Assembly: GCF_008244685.1 (NCBI RefSeq)
Contig: NZ_VTFT01000002.1
Span: forward strand, 124,001-188,000
Direction of reading: 5' to 3'
Length of the DNA: 64,000 nucleotides
Source: Luteimonas viscosa
Lineage (GTDB): Bacteria; Pseudomonadota; Gammaproteobacteria; Xanthomonadales; Xanthomonadaceae
In this document: positions 45,036-53,965 of the stretch, one piece after another
Position numbering within the stretch: position 1 is the first letter of the stretch
Layout of the letters: every line of letters begins with the position of its first letter
Position numbers and translations under genes: made by a program
Notes under the pieces: generated by a model
What the model was told of the DNA's origin: nothing
Seen by the model: only the letters and a program-made list of their open reading frames with translations
Databases searched by the model: none

Positions 45036-46207
45036 CTAGCGTCGGGTCCCCGTTCGAGGAGGTTGGCGCCGCCGTCGGCAGCCTGTTGCGCCTCGGCCAG
45101 TTGCGCATCGATGTCGCGGTTCACCGAGGTATCGGCATCGGTCCCGAGAACGGGTTCGGCATCGCCGCGGACTTCGGCGCCACGGCTTTCGTCGCGCGCG
45201 GTCAGCAGGTGGTATGTGGTGCGGGGCCCCTCGATGCCGGCGCGCGCGTAAGCAGCCTTGACCATGCGGATCGCCTCGCTGCGGACCTTGCCCAGGTCGC
45301 TGTGGCGCTGGTCGATCCAGCCGAAGAAGCGCAGCACGATGCCGGTCGGCGCGAATTCCTGCACGCTCCACGACGGGCCCGGGTCGGACAGCAGGCCCTC
45401 GATCCGGCACACCTGTTCGAGCCCCAGCGACTGCGCCCTGTGGATCGACTGGCCGACGTCGATGGTGACGGCGAAATCGAAACGCCGCTTCGGATTGCGG
45501 CTGTAGTTGAGGATGATCGCCTTGAACACCAGCGCGTTCGGCAGCCGCAACTCGTTGCCGTCGAGCGTCATCAGCAGGGTCGAACGCGAGTGCAGCGCGA
45601 CCACCTTGCCCTCGTTGCCGTCGATCACCACGTGGTCGCCCGGTGCGAACGGCTGGCGCAGGCTGAGCAGCACCCCGGCGACGTAGTTCTCGGCGATGTC
45701 CTTGAAGGCGAAGCCGAGCACCAGGCCGATGACGCCGGCCGAGCCCAGCACGGCGCTGACCAGGGCGGTGGCCTGGAGCAGCTCGAGAGCGATCAGCACG
45801 CCGGACAGGACCAGCAGCGCGCGCAGGACGTTGCGGATCAACGCGTCCATGTACGGATTGTCGGTCCGCAGTCGCAGCAGGTGCAGGCGCCGCGAGACGA
45901 AGCCGCCCAGCCATGCCGCGAATGCGACGATCAGCAGGGCGACGAGCAGCAGGGGCAGCTTCGCCGCCAGTTCGGCCAGGCGCGCGGCAACGCGGCCGAA
46001 GGTGAAGTCGAAGCGTCCGCGGATGTCATCGGGAGGTGGCGCGTCGGTGGCGGGTTCGGTCGCCGTCGGCGCCTGTGCGGGCGCGACGGCATCCGCGGCC
46101 TGCATCGCCTCGACCGGCAGCGTCGCCAGCAGGCCGGACACGAGCAGCAACGCCAGCAGGATCACGCGGGCCATGGAACCAGGGGCGAAGCGAACGAGCA
46201 CAGGCAT
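45032..46207 (-). CDS. MscS-family mechanosensitive ion channel
   Basis: A 391-aa protein with a signal-like N-terminus, a short periplasmic linker, and three membrane segments. The pore helix and beta domain are clear: AVLGSAGVIGLVLGFAFKDIAENYVAGVLLSLRQPFAPGDHVVIDGNEGKV. It releases solutes upon osmotic down-shock. It is translationally coupled to pldA. The start may instead be Met at 46174. Confidence 0.9.
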   Translation of the reverse strand: MPVLVRFAPGSMARVILLALLLVSGLLATLPVEAMQAADAVAPAQAPTATEPATDAPPPDDIRGRFDFTFGRVAARLAELAAKLPLLLVALLIVAFAAWLGGFVSRRLHLLRLRTDNPYMDALIRNVLRALLVLSGVLIALELLQATALVSAVLGSAGVIGLVLGFAFKDIAENYVAGVLLSLRQPFAPGDHVVIDGNEGKVVALHSRSTLLMTLDGNELRLPNALVFKAIILNYSRNPKRRFDFAVTIDVGQSIHRAQSLGLEQVCRIEGLLSDPGPSWSVQEFAPTGIVLRFFGWIDQRHSDLGKVRSEAIRMVKAAYARAGIEGPRTTYHLLTARDESRGAEVRGDAEPVLGTDADTSVNRDIDAQLAEAQQAADGGANLLERGPDAR

Positions 46208-46260
46208 GCGGGGATGGGGCGGGGGAAGCGGCAGTCTATCGCCCCGCTGGCGATGGCGTC

Positions 46261-46764
46261 TCAGTCGGTCCACCAGGCCAGCGCGAAGATGCCGACCATC
46301 GCGAATGCGATGGTGATCTTGAGCACGGTGCCGACGAAGATGCCGAACCAGGTGCCGACGCCGACCCTGGTGGCCTGCCCGAGGTCGCGGTGGCCGATGC
46401 CCCGGCGCGCGACCAGTTCACCCAGCACCGCGCCCACGAACGGTCCGACGAACACGCCCACCAGTCCGAAGAACAGCCCGACCACGGTGCCCACCAGCGC
46501 ACCGACCACCGCCAGCCGGCTGGCGCCGACGCGCTTGGCGCCGGCCGCGGACGCGAGGAAGTCGACCCCGATCGAGATCAGGGTCAGGACCGCGAGCAGC
46601 AGCAGCGTCCAGCCGCCGATGTGCTCGAACCCGCCCGCCCACGCCGCCAGCAGCATGCCGGCGAATACCAGCGGCAGACCGGGCAGCGCCGGCAGGATGA
46701 TCCCGGCCAGGCCGACCAGCACCAGCAGGACCGCGATGGCGTAGTAGACCGATTGCGCTTCCAT
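46261..46764 (-). CDS. DUF456 family small membrane protein
   Basis: A 167-aa integral membrane protein with about five hydrophobic segments and a Gly-rich, repeated pattern: VLVGLAGIILPALPGLPLVFAGMLLAAW and GALVGTVVGLFFGLVGVFVGPFVGAVLGEL. This is the DUF456 layout. No enzymatic residues are evident and the function is unknown. I placed the start at MEAQSVYYA (46764). It is 53 bases upstream of the channel gene and on the same strand. Confidence 0.8.
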   Translation of the reverse strand: MEAQSVYYAIAVLLVLVGLAGIILPALPGLPLVFAGMLLAAWAGGFEHIGGWTLLLLAVLTLISIGVDFLASAAGAKRVGASRLAVVGALVGTVVGLFFGLVGVFVGPFVGAVLGELVARRGIGHRDLGQATRVGVGTWFGIFVGTVLKITIAFAMVGIFALAWWTD

Positions 46765-46946
46765 GGGAACTCCGTGGACGGCGGAAGCCGTCTGCCCGCT
46801 CATTCTGGCAAAAGCGTCCGGGCCGCGCCCGTCTTCCTGCGTCTTCGCGCGATCATGACCGCCCGCGCCCGGTGGACGCGTTGTGTGTTGCGCATACGGG
46901 CGCGCGGGGCGTCCGACGCAAGCGACCGTCCGGGAGGAGAACCATC

Positions 46947-47195
46947 ATGTCATCCGAGCGTCAGACAGGTACCGTCAAGAGCATCAGCGCCGGCGCAGGG
47001 CAAGTGCTGGTGGGCAGGAGCGGAGGCGGCGGCGACATCGCTTTCACCGGCGCGGACTTCGCCGCCCTGGGCGGGCCCTCGCCCTTCGTCGGCCAGCGGA
47101 TCAGCTTCCTCGTCGACGCCGGGGATCCGGACAGCGTCCACCTGGACGCGGCGTGGCACGAGTCCGACGGTGGCGGGGGCGGCAGCCACGCCTGA
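46947..47195 (+). CDS. Small protein, possibly a cold-shock-like OB fold
   Basis: An 82-aa protein with an excellent ribosome site (GGGAGGAGA, ten bases before ATG 46947). Residues 6-65 resemble a shortened cold-shock domain: TGTVKSISAGAGQVLVG, then GDIAFTGADFAAL and VGQRISFLVDAG, but the aromatic RNA-binding residues of true Csp proteins are missing. The C-terminus is a Gly/Ser/His tail. The likeness is weak; it could equally be a lineage-specific small protein. Confidence 0.45.
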   Translation: MSSERQTGTVKSISAGAGQVLVGRSGGGGDIAFTGADFAALGGPSPFVGQRISFLVDAGDPDSVHLDAAWHESDGGGGGSHA

Positions 47196-47331
47196 CCGCA
47201 GGCGGAGTGCCGGGACGGCGTACGCGATCGGCGGCCGGCAGGTCCTGGGCGCTCCGGAGACCCGGTGGCGTCACGCAGGCGATCCATGCGCCGGCGAACC
47301 CGGGGCTGGCGGACGCCAGGGACGGAAACGA

Positions 47332-47365
47332 GGATGCCGCCGGTCGTACACGACCGGCGGCATCC
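47332..47365 (-). terminator. Perfect 16-bp hairpin between convergent small genes
   Basis: GGATGCCGCCGGTCGT and its exact reverse complement around a 2-base centre. On the minus strand it follows the glycine-zipper lipoprotein gene by 24 bases and is followed by TCGTTTCC. It is suited to ending transcripts from both sides. Confidence 0.75.
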
Positions 47366-47388
47366 AGGGCGATGCGGAAAGGCCGGGC

Positions 47389-47868
47389 TCAGTAGACCCA
47401 GGCGCGACCGTTCTGCACGCGCACGTACGAGCCTTCGCGGATGCCGCCCAGGTCGGCCTGATGGACCGCGGTGGTGCGTCCATCGTCCATGCGCACGTGG
47501 ACGGTGTAGCCGCTGCGGTTCGCTTCCACGCGGTTCTGGATCGCATTGCCCGCGACGGCGCCGCCGGCGGCGCCTGCGGCGATGGCCACGTTGCGACGCC
47601 CCTCGCTGTCCGTGTTGCGACGCGCGAGCTCCTTGGCCGCGACCGCGCCGACGATGCCGCCGAGCACCGGCCCGGCGACGTTGGTGCCACCGCCGGCAGC
47701 CGACGTTTCGATCGCGACCACCGTGCCGCAGTCGAAGCAGCGGCCCGATGCCGGCGCGGTCCCCGCACTGCCGTAGCCCGGACCGTAGCCGGGGGAGGTA
47801 CTGGCGCAGCCGGCAACGGCCAGCGTGGCGATCGTGGCGACACAGGTCATGCGCATGCGGATGCTCAT
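47389..47868 (-). CDS. Glycine-zipper lipoprotein (SlyB/Pcp-like)
   Basis: A 159-aa lipoprotein (lipobox VAGC) with a short Gly/Ser/Tyr spacer, a CFDC pair, then two glycine-zipper helices (VAGPVLGGIVGAVAAKELA and VAIAAGAAGGAVAGNAIQNRVE). The C-terminus forms a small beta domain (SGYTVHVRMDDGRTTAVHQ...YVRVQNGRAWVY). It is anchored in the outer membrane and may stabilise the envelope. The start at 47868 has GAGGAG upstream. Confidence 0.82.
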   Translation of the reverse strand: MSIRMRMTCVATIATLAVAGCASTSPGYGPGYGSAGTAPASGRCFDCGTVVAIETSAAGGGTNVAGPVLGGIVGAVAAKELARRNTDSEGRRNVAIAAGAAGGAVAGNAIQNRVEANRSGYTVHVRMDDGRTTAVHQADLGGIREGSYVRVQNGRAWVY

Positions 47869-48033
47869 CGGGAACTCCTCGGCTTCGTGGACGACGGGCC
47901 GCGGGGCGCGGCACGGGTCGAACACTAGGCGGCTCCCGGTGAACGTCGCGGCAATCCTCCCCCCGACCCGCCGACCGCAGGCGAATCGATGCAGTTGCGG
48001 TTCAGCCGCTTCGCGCGCGTCGAGGGTCCTGGC

Positions 48034-48504
48034 TCAGCGGAAATCCTGGTGGCAGGCCTTGCACGCCTCTCCGACCTGGTCGGCGGCGCGGGTGACGCCT
48101 TCGCAGCCCACGGGCGGCGAGGACAGCGCCGCGTCGAGCTCGCCGCGGAACTGTGCCGCATGGTTGACGAAGCGCTGGTCGTCACGCAGGTCGGGAAACG
48201 CACGCTCGAAATCGTTGCCGAGGCTGCGCAGTGCCTGCAGGTGGGGCAGGGTGTCGGTCGGGCTGCAGCGGTTGGCGGTCGCGTTGTCGCGCATCTGCGC
48301 GGCCTGGGCCGACAGCAGGTGCATCAGCGCGTCGGGATAATGGTCGCGCCAGGTCTTGCGCGCTTCCAGCGAGCGCAGCAGCATCACCACCGCCACGATG
48401 CCGATGACCAGCCCCAGCAGGAAGACGAAGAGGTATTTCGACGCGGCCGATGGCGGTTTGCGAACGGGGCTGGAGCCGGATGCTGGGGGTGGCGTGGTCG
48501 ACAT
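48034..48504 (-). CDS. Membrane-anchored cytochrome c'/c556-like protein
   Basis: A 156-aa protein: a Pro/Ser-rich N-terminus, one membrane segment (about 24-44, LFVFLLGLVIGIVAVVMLL), then a helical domain ending in the heme motif CKACHQDFR at the very C-terminus. A CxxCH at the end of a four-helix bundle is the hallmark of the cytochrome c' / c556 fold. Anchoring by a non-cleaved N-terminal helix is less usual than a cleaved signal. Probable periplasmic electron or gas-ligand carrier. Confidence 0.65.
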   Translation of the reverse strand: MSTTPPPASGSSPVRKPPSAASKYLFVFLLGLVIGIVAVVMLLRSLEARKTWRDHYPDALMHLLSAQAAQMRDNATANRCSPTDTLPHLQALRSLGNDFERAFPDLRDDQRFVNHAAQFRGELDAALSSPPVGCEGVTRAADQVGEACKACHQDFR

Positions 48505-48566
48505 GGCAGGCTCCGTGAAGGGCATCGCGACGATAGCACGCGGTCGCCGCCGGCTAGACTTGCACG

Positions 48567-49361
48567 ATGGAACAGGTGTGGAGCGAGCGGTTTTCCGGCA
48601 TCGACCGGCTGTACGGCCGTGGCGCGGTCGAGCGCCTGCGTGGCAGGCGCGTGGCGGTGGTCGGTCTCGGCGGGGTGGGGTCGTGGCTGGCCGAGGCGCT
48701 GGCGCGCAGTGCGGTCGGACACCTGTCGCTGATCGATGCCGACGACCTGTGCCTGTCCAACACCAACCGCCAGTTGCCCGCGCTGGACGGCCAGTTCGGC
48801 CGCAACAAGGCCGAGGCGATGGCCGAGCGCTGCCGCGCGATCAATCCCGCGCTCTCGCTCGACGTGGTGCCGGCATTCCTCACCTCCGGCAACCTGGGCG
48901 AGCTGCTCGATCGCGGCTTCGACCTCGTGGTCGACGCCTGCGACAGCTTCCGCAGCAAGGTCGAACTGATCGCGTGGTGCCGGCGGCGCAAGCTGCCGGT
49001 GCTGACCGTCGGCGCCGCAGGCGGGCGCACCGATCCCACCCTGGTGCGCGTGCGCGACCTCTCGCGCACCGAACACGACGCGATGCTGGCCCTGATCCGC
49101 AGGAAGCTGCGCGGCGAATTCAACTTCCCCAAGAACCGCGACCGCTACTTCGGCGTGCCGGCGGTGTACTCGCTCGAGAACGTGAAATACCCGCAGGCCG
49201 ATGGCTCGGTGTGCGGAACGCGGCCGCAGGTCGGGCCGGATGCGGCGCTGAAGCTCGACTGCGGCACGGGGCTGGGCGCCGCCACCCACATCACCGGCGC
49301 GTTCGCCTTCGCCGCCGCGGGCAAGGCGCTCGAGATCCTGCTCAGGCCGCAGCGCCCGTAG
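48567..49361 (+). CDS. tcdA: tRNA threonylcarbamoyladenosine dehydratase
   Basis: A 264-aa E1-like (ThiF/MoeB superfamily) enzyme: VVGLGGVGSWLAEALARS binds ATP, DADDLCLSNTNRQ is the next motif, and VDACDSFRSKVELIAWCRRR and GAAGGRTDPT match TcdA (CsdL). It converts t6A37 of tRNA to the cyclic form ct6A. It diverges from the cytochrome c-like gene and its end overlaps the convergent tatD gene by 20 bases. Confidence 0.9.
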   Translation: MEQVWSERFSGIDRLYGRGAVERLRGRRVAVVGLGGVGSWLAEALARSAVGHLSLIDADDLCLSNTNRQLPALDGQFGRNKAEAMAERCRAINPALSLDVVPAFLTSGNLGELLDRGFDLVVDACDSFRSKVELIAWCRRRKLPVLTVGAAGGRTDPTLVRVRDLSRTEHDAMLALIRRKLRGEFNFPKNRDRYFGVPAVYSLENVKYPQADGSVCGTRPQVGPDAALKLDCGTGLGAATHITGAFAFAAAGKALEILLRPQRP

Positions 49362-50154
49362 GCGTGCCGGCGGCGAGCCGGGCAGGCGGCAGCGGCAGGC
49401 CGAACAGGTGCGCTGCATTCGCGCTGGTTGTCCGGGCGATTTCGTCCGGGTCGGCGTCGCGCAGGGCCGCGACCGCCTGCAATACGGTCGCCAGGCGCCC
49501 GGGTTCGTTGCGCTGCCCGCGGATCCCGGCATCGGGCTGGTCGGGCGCGTCGGTTTCCAGCAGCAGGTGCTGGAGCGGCATGTCCGCCACCAGCCTGCGC
49601 AGTCGTCTGGCACGGTCGAAGGTGACCGGGCCGCCGATGCCGAGCAGGAAGTCGAGCCGCCACAGCTGTCGCGCCTGCTCCTCGCTGCCGGACCAGCTGT
49701 GGACCACCCCCCGCAGCCCGCCGATCCGGCGCAGGCTCGCGATCACCGCATCGACCGCGCGGCGGGCGTGCACGATCACCGGCAGGTCGAACTCGCGGGC
49801 GAGCCGCAGCTGGCCTTCGAAATACGCCTGCTGCGCCTCGCGGTCGAGGCCGTCGACGAAGTAGTCCAGTCCGCACTCGCCCACGGCGACCGGCCGCTCG
49901 CGCTCGATCCACCCGCGCAGGTCCTGCAGGTGCACGGATCGATGCGCCTCCAGGTACATCGGGTGCAGTCCGTAGGCGGGGTAGAGGCCCGGCGATCCCC
50001 CGCATACGTCGCGCAGCTTCGGCCACGCATCGGCCTGCACGGCGGGAACGACCTGGGCGCGTACGCCGGCCTCGCGTGCCCGCGCAACCACTTCATTGCG
50101 GTCGAGGTCGAATTCCGCCGCATCGAGATGGCAATGGCTGTCGATCAGCAGCAT
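49342..50154 (-). CDS. TatD-family metal-dependent hydrolase (putative DNase)
   Basis: A 270-aa TIM-barrel metallohydrolase: DSHCHLD at the start, VGECGLDYF, VIVHARRAVDAV, HSWSG and LLLETDAPDQPD provide the metal ligands. TatD proteins are 3'-5' nucleases or related hydrolases in the cytoplasm. I used ATG 50154; a GTG three codons earlier is also possible. Confidence 0.85.
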   Translation of the reverse strand: MLLIDSHCHLDAAEFDLDRNEVVARAREAGVRAQVVPAVQADAWPKLRDVCGGSPGLYPAYGLHPMYLEAHRSVHLQDLRGWIERERPVAVGECGLDYFVDGLDREAQQAYFEGQLRLAREFDLPVIVHARRAVDAVIASLRRIGGLRGVVHSWSGSEEQARQLWRLDFLLGIGGPVTFDRARRLRRLVADMPLQHLLLETDAPDQPDAGIRGQRNEPGRLATVLQAVAALRDADPDEIARTTSANAAHLFGLPLPPARLAAGTPTGAAA

Positions 50155-50178
50155 GTCGGGCACGGGGCGCGCGGCTGG

Positions 50179-50412
50179 TCAGGATCGACGCGTGGCCTCG
50201 CCCTCGAGCGGGGATGCCGGCGGCGGCTTGCGGTCCTTCCAGTTCGCCAGCAGCAGGGTGCCGAGCCCGAGCACGATCTCGTCGATGAACGGGATCGGGT
50301 CGAACGGCCACAGGATGCTGATCGCGAACGCGACCGCGGTGAGCTTGAACAGGGTGGGGAAACGCAGTCCGCGCGCCCAGCCGAGCAGGGGCAACAGCAG
50401 CGGGTTGGCCAT
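50179..50412 (-). CDS. Small DUF6116-like membrane protein
   Basis: A 77-aa protein with two hydrophobic stretches (LTAVAFAISILWPFDPIPF and IDEIVLGLGTLLLANW) and a basic, Pro-rich tail. The pattern MANPLLLPLLGWARGLRFPTLFK is one I associate with a short family widespread in Xanthomonadaceae. Function unknown. It lies 24 bases upstream of tatD on the same strand. Confidence 0.65.
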   Translation of the reverse strand: MANPLLLPLLGWARGLRFPTLFKLTAVAFAISILWPFDPIPFIDEIVLGLGTLLLANWKDRKPPPASPLEGEATRRS

Positions 50413-50504
50413 GCGGGTGGCTCCTGGGAAGGCGATGCCGCGACGCTAGCACGGCCCACGGGCGCTGGCGATTCATTCGACCGTCAGCTTGCGGGGAACT
50501 TCTC

Positions 50505-50569
50505 GGGGTCTCGTTCAGCTTGGCAATGCTGCAATCTGTTCCGCACGTTCGATGTGGGCACGAGACCCC
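50505..50569 (+). promoter_or_regulatory. Long-range inverted repeat in the leader of the glycine-zipper gene
   Basis: GGGGTCTCGT (50505-50514) pairs exactly with ACGAGACCCC (50560-50569), 45 bases apart. The right arm ends one base before the ribosome site (AGGAGG, 50571-50576). If both arms are transcribed, the leader can fold into a stem next to the ribosome site. Confidence 0.45.
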
Positions 50570-50581
50570 TAGGAGGAAGTA

Positions 50582-51343
50582 ATGAAGAGCAATACTCTGG
50601 CCATTGCCCTGGCGTCGTTGCTGGTGGGCGGCGTGGCGGTCGGTGCCTACCACAACAGCCGCGACAAGGGCCCGCTCGGTGCTGAGGAGACGATCGCGGA
50701 GGACGCCGCGGCCCGCCTCGACTACGCACCCGTCCTTGCGGTGACGCCGGTGACCGAGAAGGCGGAACTGTATGCCACCGTGATCGGCGCCGAACCGGTG
50801 CGCGAGACCACCACGTCCACCAGCCCGCGCCAGGTCTGCGAGGACGTGGTGGTGCAGGAGCGACTGCCCGAGCGCGACGGCAACGTCGGTGGCGCGGTGG
50901 CCGGCGCCGTCATCGGCGGTCTGGTCGGCAACCAGGTCGGCAGCGGCAATGGCCGCAAGCTGGCGACGGTGGCCGGCGCGGTAGGCGGCGGCTTCGCCGG
51001 CCGCGAGGTCGACCGGCGCCACGTGGGCGGCCGCGTGGTCGAACGTGTCGACCGCCAGTGCCGCACGGTCCACGACAGTTCGCAGTCCTCGCGGGTGGTG
51101 GCCTACAACGTGACGTACCGCAACCCCGACGGCACCACCGGCACGATGCGCACCGGGGACAAGCCTGGCGAGCGGATCGCGCTGGGCAGCGAGGATCGGA
51201 CCATCGGCTACGACGTCACCTATGAATACGAAGGCGTGGAGAAGACGGTGCGGATGGACGAGGATCCGGGCGAGCGGCTGCCGGTCGTCGACGGCGAGAT
51301 CATGACCCGGATGGCGGCCACGGAGACTCCCGACCGCGGCTGA
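50582..51343 (+). CDS. Exported glycine-zipper 2TM protein
   Basis: A 253-aa protein with an N-terminal hydrophobic signal/anchor (TLAIALASLLVGGVAVGAY), a central glycine zipper ([37 protein letters not shown]), and a C-terminal domain with two Cys (one in VCEDVVVQE before the zipper, one in DRQCRTVHD) and YNVTYRNPDGTTGTMRTGDKPGERI. It resembles SlyB-like envelope proteins. Strong ribosome site TAGGAGGAAGT. A 13-bp terminator hairpin follows. Confidence 0.82.
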   Translation: MKSNTLAIALASLLVGGVAVGAYHNSRDKGPLGAEETIAEDAAARLDYAPVLAVTPVTEKAELYATVIGAEPVRETTTSTSPRQVCEDVVVQERLPERDGNVGGAVAGAVIGGLVGNQVGSGNGRKLATVAGAVGGGFAGREVDRRHVGGRVVERVDRQCRTVHDSSQSSRVVAYNVTYRNPDGTTGTMRTGDKPGERIALGSEDRTIGYDVTYEYEGVEKTVRMDEDPGERLPVVDGEIMTRMAATETPDRG

Positions 51344-51370
51344 TCCCGGCTCCAACGGCAAGGCGTTCCC

Positions 51371-51400
51371 CCGACGGGCCGGCATCTGCCGGCCCGTCGG
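51371..51400 (+). terminator. Terminator hairpin after the glycine-zipper gene
   Basis: Perfect 13-bp stem CCGACGGGCCGGC / GCCGGCCCGTCGG with an ATCT loop, 28 bases after the stop codon. No long T tract, as is common in high-GC genomes. Confidence 0.75.
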
Positions 51401-51468
51401 CGTTCCGGGCTCCGGCAACCGGGCCGGCGGAACGTACAATATGAAACCTTTCCGTCCGACGCCGCCCC

Positions 51469-52632
51469 ATGGCCCTGCATCCCTACGACCTCTACGACGT
51501 CCGTTCCCTGCTCAGCGAGGAGGAGCGCGCGGTGCAGGACGCCGTCGCCCGTTTCACCGACGAACGGGTGTTGCCGATCATCGGCGACTGTTTCGACGAG
51601 GGTCGCTTCCCGGCCGAGCTGGTCCCGGAAATGGCCGGGCTCGGCCTGCTCGGTGCGACCCTGCCCGAGGAGTACGGCTGCGCCGGCCTCAACGCCGTCA
51701 GCTATGGCCTGATCTGCCAGGAACTCGAGCGCGGCGACTCCGGGCTGCGCAGCTTCGCCAGCGTGCAGTCCTCGCTGTGCATGTACCCGATCTTCGCTTA
51801 CGGCAGCGAGGAGCAGAAGCGCCGCTGGCTGCCGGACATGGCCGCGGGCAAGGTCATCGGCTGCTTCGGCCTGACCGAGCCGCAAGGCGGTTCGGATCCG
51901 GCGAACATGAAGACCCATGCGAAACGCGACGGCGACGACTGGGTGCTCAACGGCTCGAAGATGTGGATCACGAACGGCAACCTGGCCCACATCGCCATCG
52001 TCTGGGCGCAGACCGACGACGGTATCCAGGGGTTCGTGGTCGAGAAGGATTTCGCCGGCTTCAGTGCGCAGGAAATCAAGCACAAGATGAGCCTGCGCGC
52101 GTCGGTCACCAGCGCGCTGTACCTCGACAACGTGCGCGTACCCGACGCCAGCCGGCTGCCGAACGTGAAGGGCCTGAAGGGCCCGCTGGGCTGCCTCACG
52201 CAGGCGCGCTACGGCATCACCTGGGGCCCGATCGGCGCCGCCGTCGCCTGCCTCGACGAGGCGCTGAACTATTCGAAGGAACGCATCCTGTTCGACCGCC
52301 CGGTCGCGGCCACCCAGAGCGCGCAGATCAAGATGGCCGACTGGGCGCGGCGCATCACCGGCGCCCAGTTGCTGTCGCTGCAGCTCGGCCGGCTCAAGGA
52401 CGCCGGCAGGATGCAGCCGACCCAGGTGTCGCTGGCGAAGTGGAACAACTGCCGCATGGCGATCGACATCGCGCGCGAGGCACGCGACCTGCTCGGCGGC
52501 GCAGGCATCACCACCGAGCACTGCCCGATCCGCCACGCACTGAACCTGGAATCGGTGATCACCTACGAGGGCACGGAGACCGTGCACCAGCTGGTGGTGG
52601 GCCGGGAACTGACCGGCATCAACGCGTTCTGA
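51469..52632 (+). CDS. gcdH: Glutaryl-CoA dehydrogenase-type acyl-CoA dehydrogenase
   Basis: A 387-aa flavoprotein of the acyl-CoA dehydrogenase family. CFGLTEPQGGSDPANMKT and WITNGNLAHIAIVWAQTDD are the FAD/substrate signatures; the catalytic base is the Glu in ITYEGTETVHQLVVGRE, and the ending GRELTGINAF is typical of GcdH. The enzyme oxidises and decarboxylates glutaryl-CoA to crotonyl-CoA in lysine/tryptophan breakdown. A TACAAT at 51435-51440 is a possible -10 box. It heads a run of same-strand genes ending with the fused E1. Confidence 0.88.
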   Translation: MALHPYDLYDVRSLLSEEERAVQDAVARFTDERVLPIIGDCFDEGRFPAELVPEMAGLGLLGATLPEEYGCAGLNAVSYGLICQELERGDSGLRSFASVQSSLCMYPIFAYGSEEQKRRWLPDMAAGKVIGCFGLTEPQGGSDPANMKTHAKRDGDDWVLNGSKMWITNGNLAHIAIVWAQTDDGIQGFVVEKDFAGFSAQEIKHKMSLRASVTSALYLDNVRVPDASRLPNVKGLKGPLGCLTQARYGITWGPIGAAVACLDEALNYSKERILFDRPVAATQSAQIKMADWARRITGAQLLSLQLGRLKDAGRMQPTQVSLAKWNNCRMAIDIAREARDLLGGAGITTEHCPIRHALNLESVITYEGTETVHQLVVGRELTGINAF

Positions 52633-52681
52633 TCAACGTTGTCGCCCGCCCCGCGCGGCGGGGCAGGGCCGGGGGCTCGAC

Positions 52682-53233
52682 ATGACCGATCACGGTCCCG
52701 TTCTGGAAACCGAACGCCTGATCCTGCGGCTGCCGCGGATCGGGGATTTCCCGCGCTACGCCGAGCTGCTGGCGGACGAGGAGGCCTGCCGCTACATCGG
52801 CGGGCACCAGCCCGCCGGCGGCGCCTGGCGGCGCTTCCTGCAGATGCCGGGGGCATGGGCGCTGCAGGGCTTCGCGATGTTCTCCGTGATCGAGAAGGAC
52901 AGTGGTCGCTGGGTCGGGCAGATGGGGCCGTGGCAGCCGTTCGGCTGGCCGGGGACGGAGATCGGCTACGCCTTCCATCGCGATGCCTGGGGCAGGGGCT
53001 ATGCGACCGAATCGGCGGTCGCGGCGATCGACTGGGCGTTCGCGCAGCTCGGGTGGGACGAAATCATCCATTGCATCGATCCGGACAACCTCGCCTCGCA
53101 ACAGGTCGCACGGCGGTTGGGGTCCACGCTGCGCGGCCCCGGCAAGCTGCCGGCGCCTTTCGACGAAGCACGGGTCGACATCTGGGGGCAGACGCGCGCG
53201 CAGTGGCAGCACAACCGGACGCGCTTCGCATGA
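52682..53233 (+). CDS. GNAT-family (RimJ/RimL-type) N-acetyltransferase
   Basis: A 183-aa acetyltransferase: ETERLILRLPRIGDFPRYAEL at the start and EIGYAFHRDAWGRGYATESAVAAIDWAF with the acetyl-CoA motif (R-x-x-W-G-x-G-Y-A) are diagnostic of the RimJ-like branch, which acetylates protein N-termini or small amines. CIDPDNLASQQVARRLG completes the fold. It overlaps the next gene by four bases. Confidence 0.88.
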   Translation: MTDHGPVLETERLILRLPRIGDFPRYAELLADEEACRYIGGHQPAGGAWRRFLQMPGAWALQGFAMFSVIEKDSGRWVGQMGPWQPFGWPGTEIGYAFHRDAWGRGYATESAVAAIDWAFAQLGWDEIIHCIDPDNLASQQVARRLGSTLRGPGKLPAPFDEARVDIWGQTRAQWQHNRTRFA

Positions 53234-53871
53234 CCACGGTGCACGGCTACTCCACGTCGGGCAACTGCCACAAGCTGCGCCTGTTGCTGGAACAGCTCGA
53301 CCGACCCTACCGCTGGGTCGAGGTGGACAGTTCCAGGGGCGAAACCCGCACGCCGGAATACCTGGCGAAGAATCCCAACGGCAAGGTGCCGATGCTGGAG
53401 CTCGACGACGGCCGCGTGCTGGTCGAATCGAACGCGATCCTGTGCTGGCTGGCCGAGGAGACGTCGTTCCTGCCGCCGGACCCCTGGCAGCGTGCGCAGG
53501 CGCTGAGCTGGATGTTCTTCGAGCAGTACAGCCACGAGCCCTACGTCGCGGTGGCGCGCTTCATCCGCGGGTGGACGCCGCCCGATTCCCCCCGCCGCGC
53601 GGACCTGCCGCGGCTGCGCGAACGCGGCCACGAGGCGTTCGCGGTGATGGAGCGGCACCTGGGCGGCCATGCATGGTTCACCGGCCCCGAATACGGCGTT
53701 GCCGACATCGCCCTGTTCGCCTACACCGACGTCGCCGGCGACGGCGGCTTCGACCTCGCCGCGTACCCCGCAGTGCGCGCCTGGCTGGCGCGCGTGCGCG
53801 CGACGCCCGGCTTCGTCCCGATGCCGGCGCCACCCAGCGAGGCACAGGCACTGCTCCACCAATCCCCGTAG
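53230..53871 (+). CDS. Glutathione S-transferase family protein
   Basis: A 213-aa GST with N-terminal YSTSGNCHKLRLLLEQLDRPYRW, glutathione-binding NPNGKVPMLELDDGRVLVESNAILCWLAE (cis-Pro and ES), and a helical C-terminus (GVADIALFAYTDVAGDGGFDL). Cytoplasmic. Start coupled to the acetyltransferase stop (ATGA). Substrate unknown. Confidence 0.88.
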   Translation: MTTVHGYSTSGNCHKLRLLLEQLDRPYRWVEVDSSRGETRTPEYLAKNPNGKVPMLELDDGRVLVESNAILCWLAEETSFLPPDPWQRAQALSWMFFEQYSHEPYVAVARFIRGWTPPDSPRRADLPRLRERGHEAFAVMERHLGGHAWFTGPEYGVADIALFAYTDVAGDGGFDLAAYPAVRAWLARVRATPGFVPMPAPPSEAQALLHQSP

Positions 53872-53965
53872 GCCGGCCTCCAGCCCGCCGCTTCCGCCCG
53901 GGCGCCGCCCGCCAATGCGTGATCCGCCGGTCACGCGATCCGACGACCACACACGAAGACCCTGC

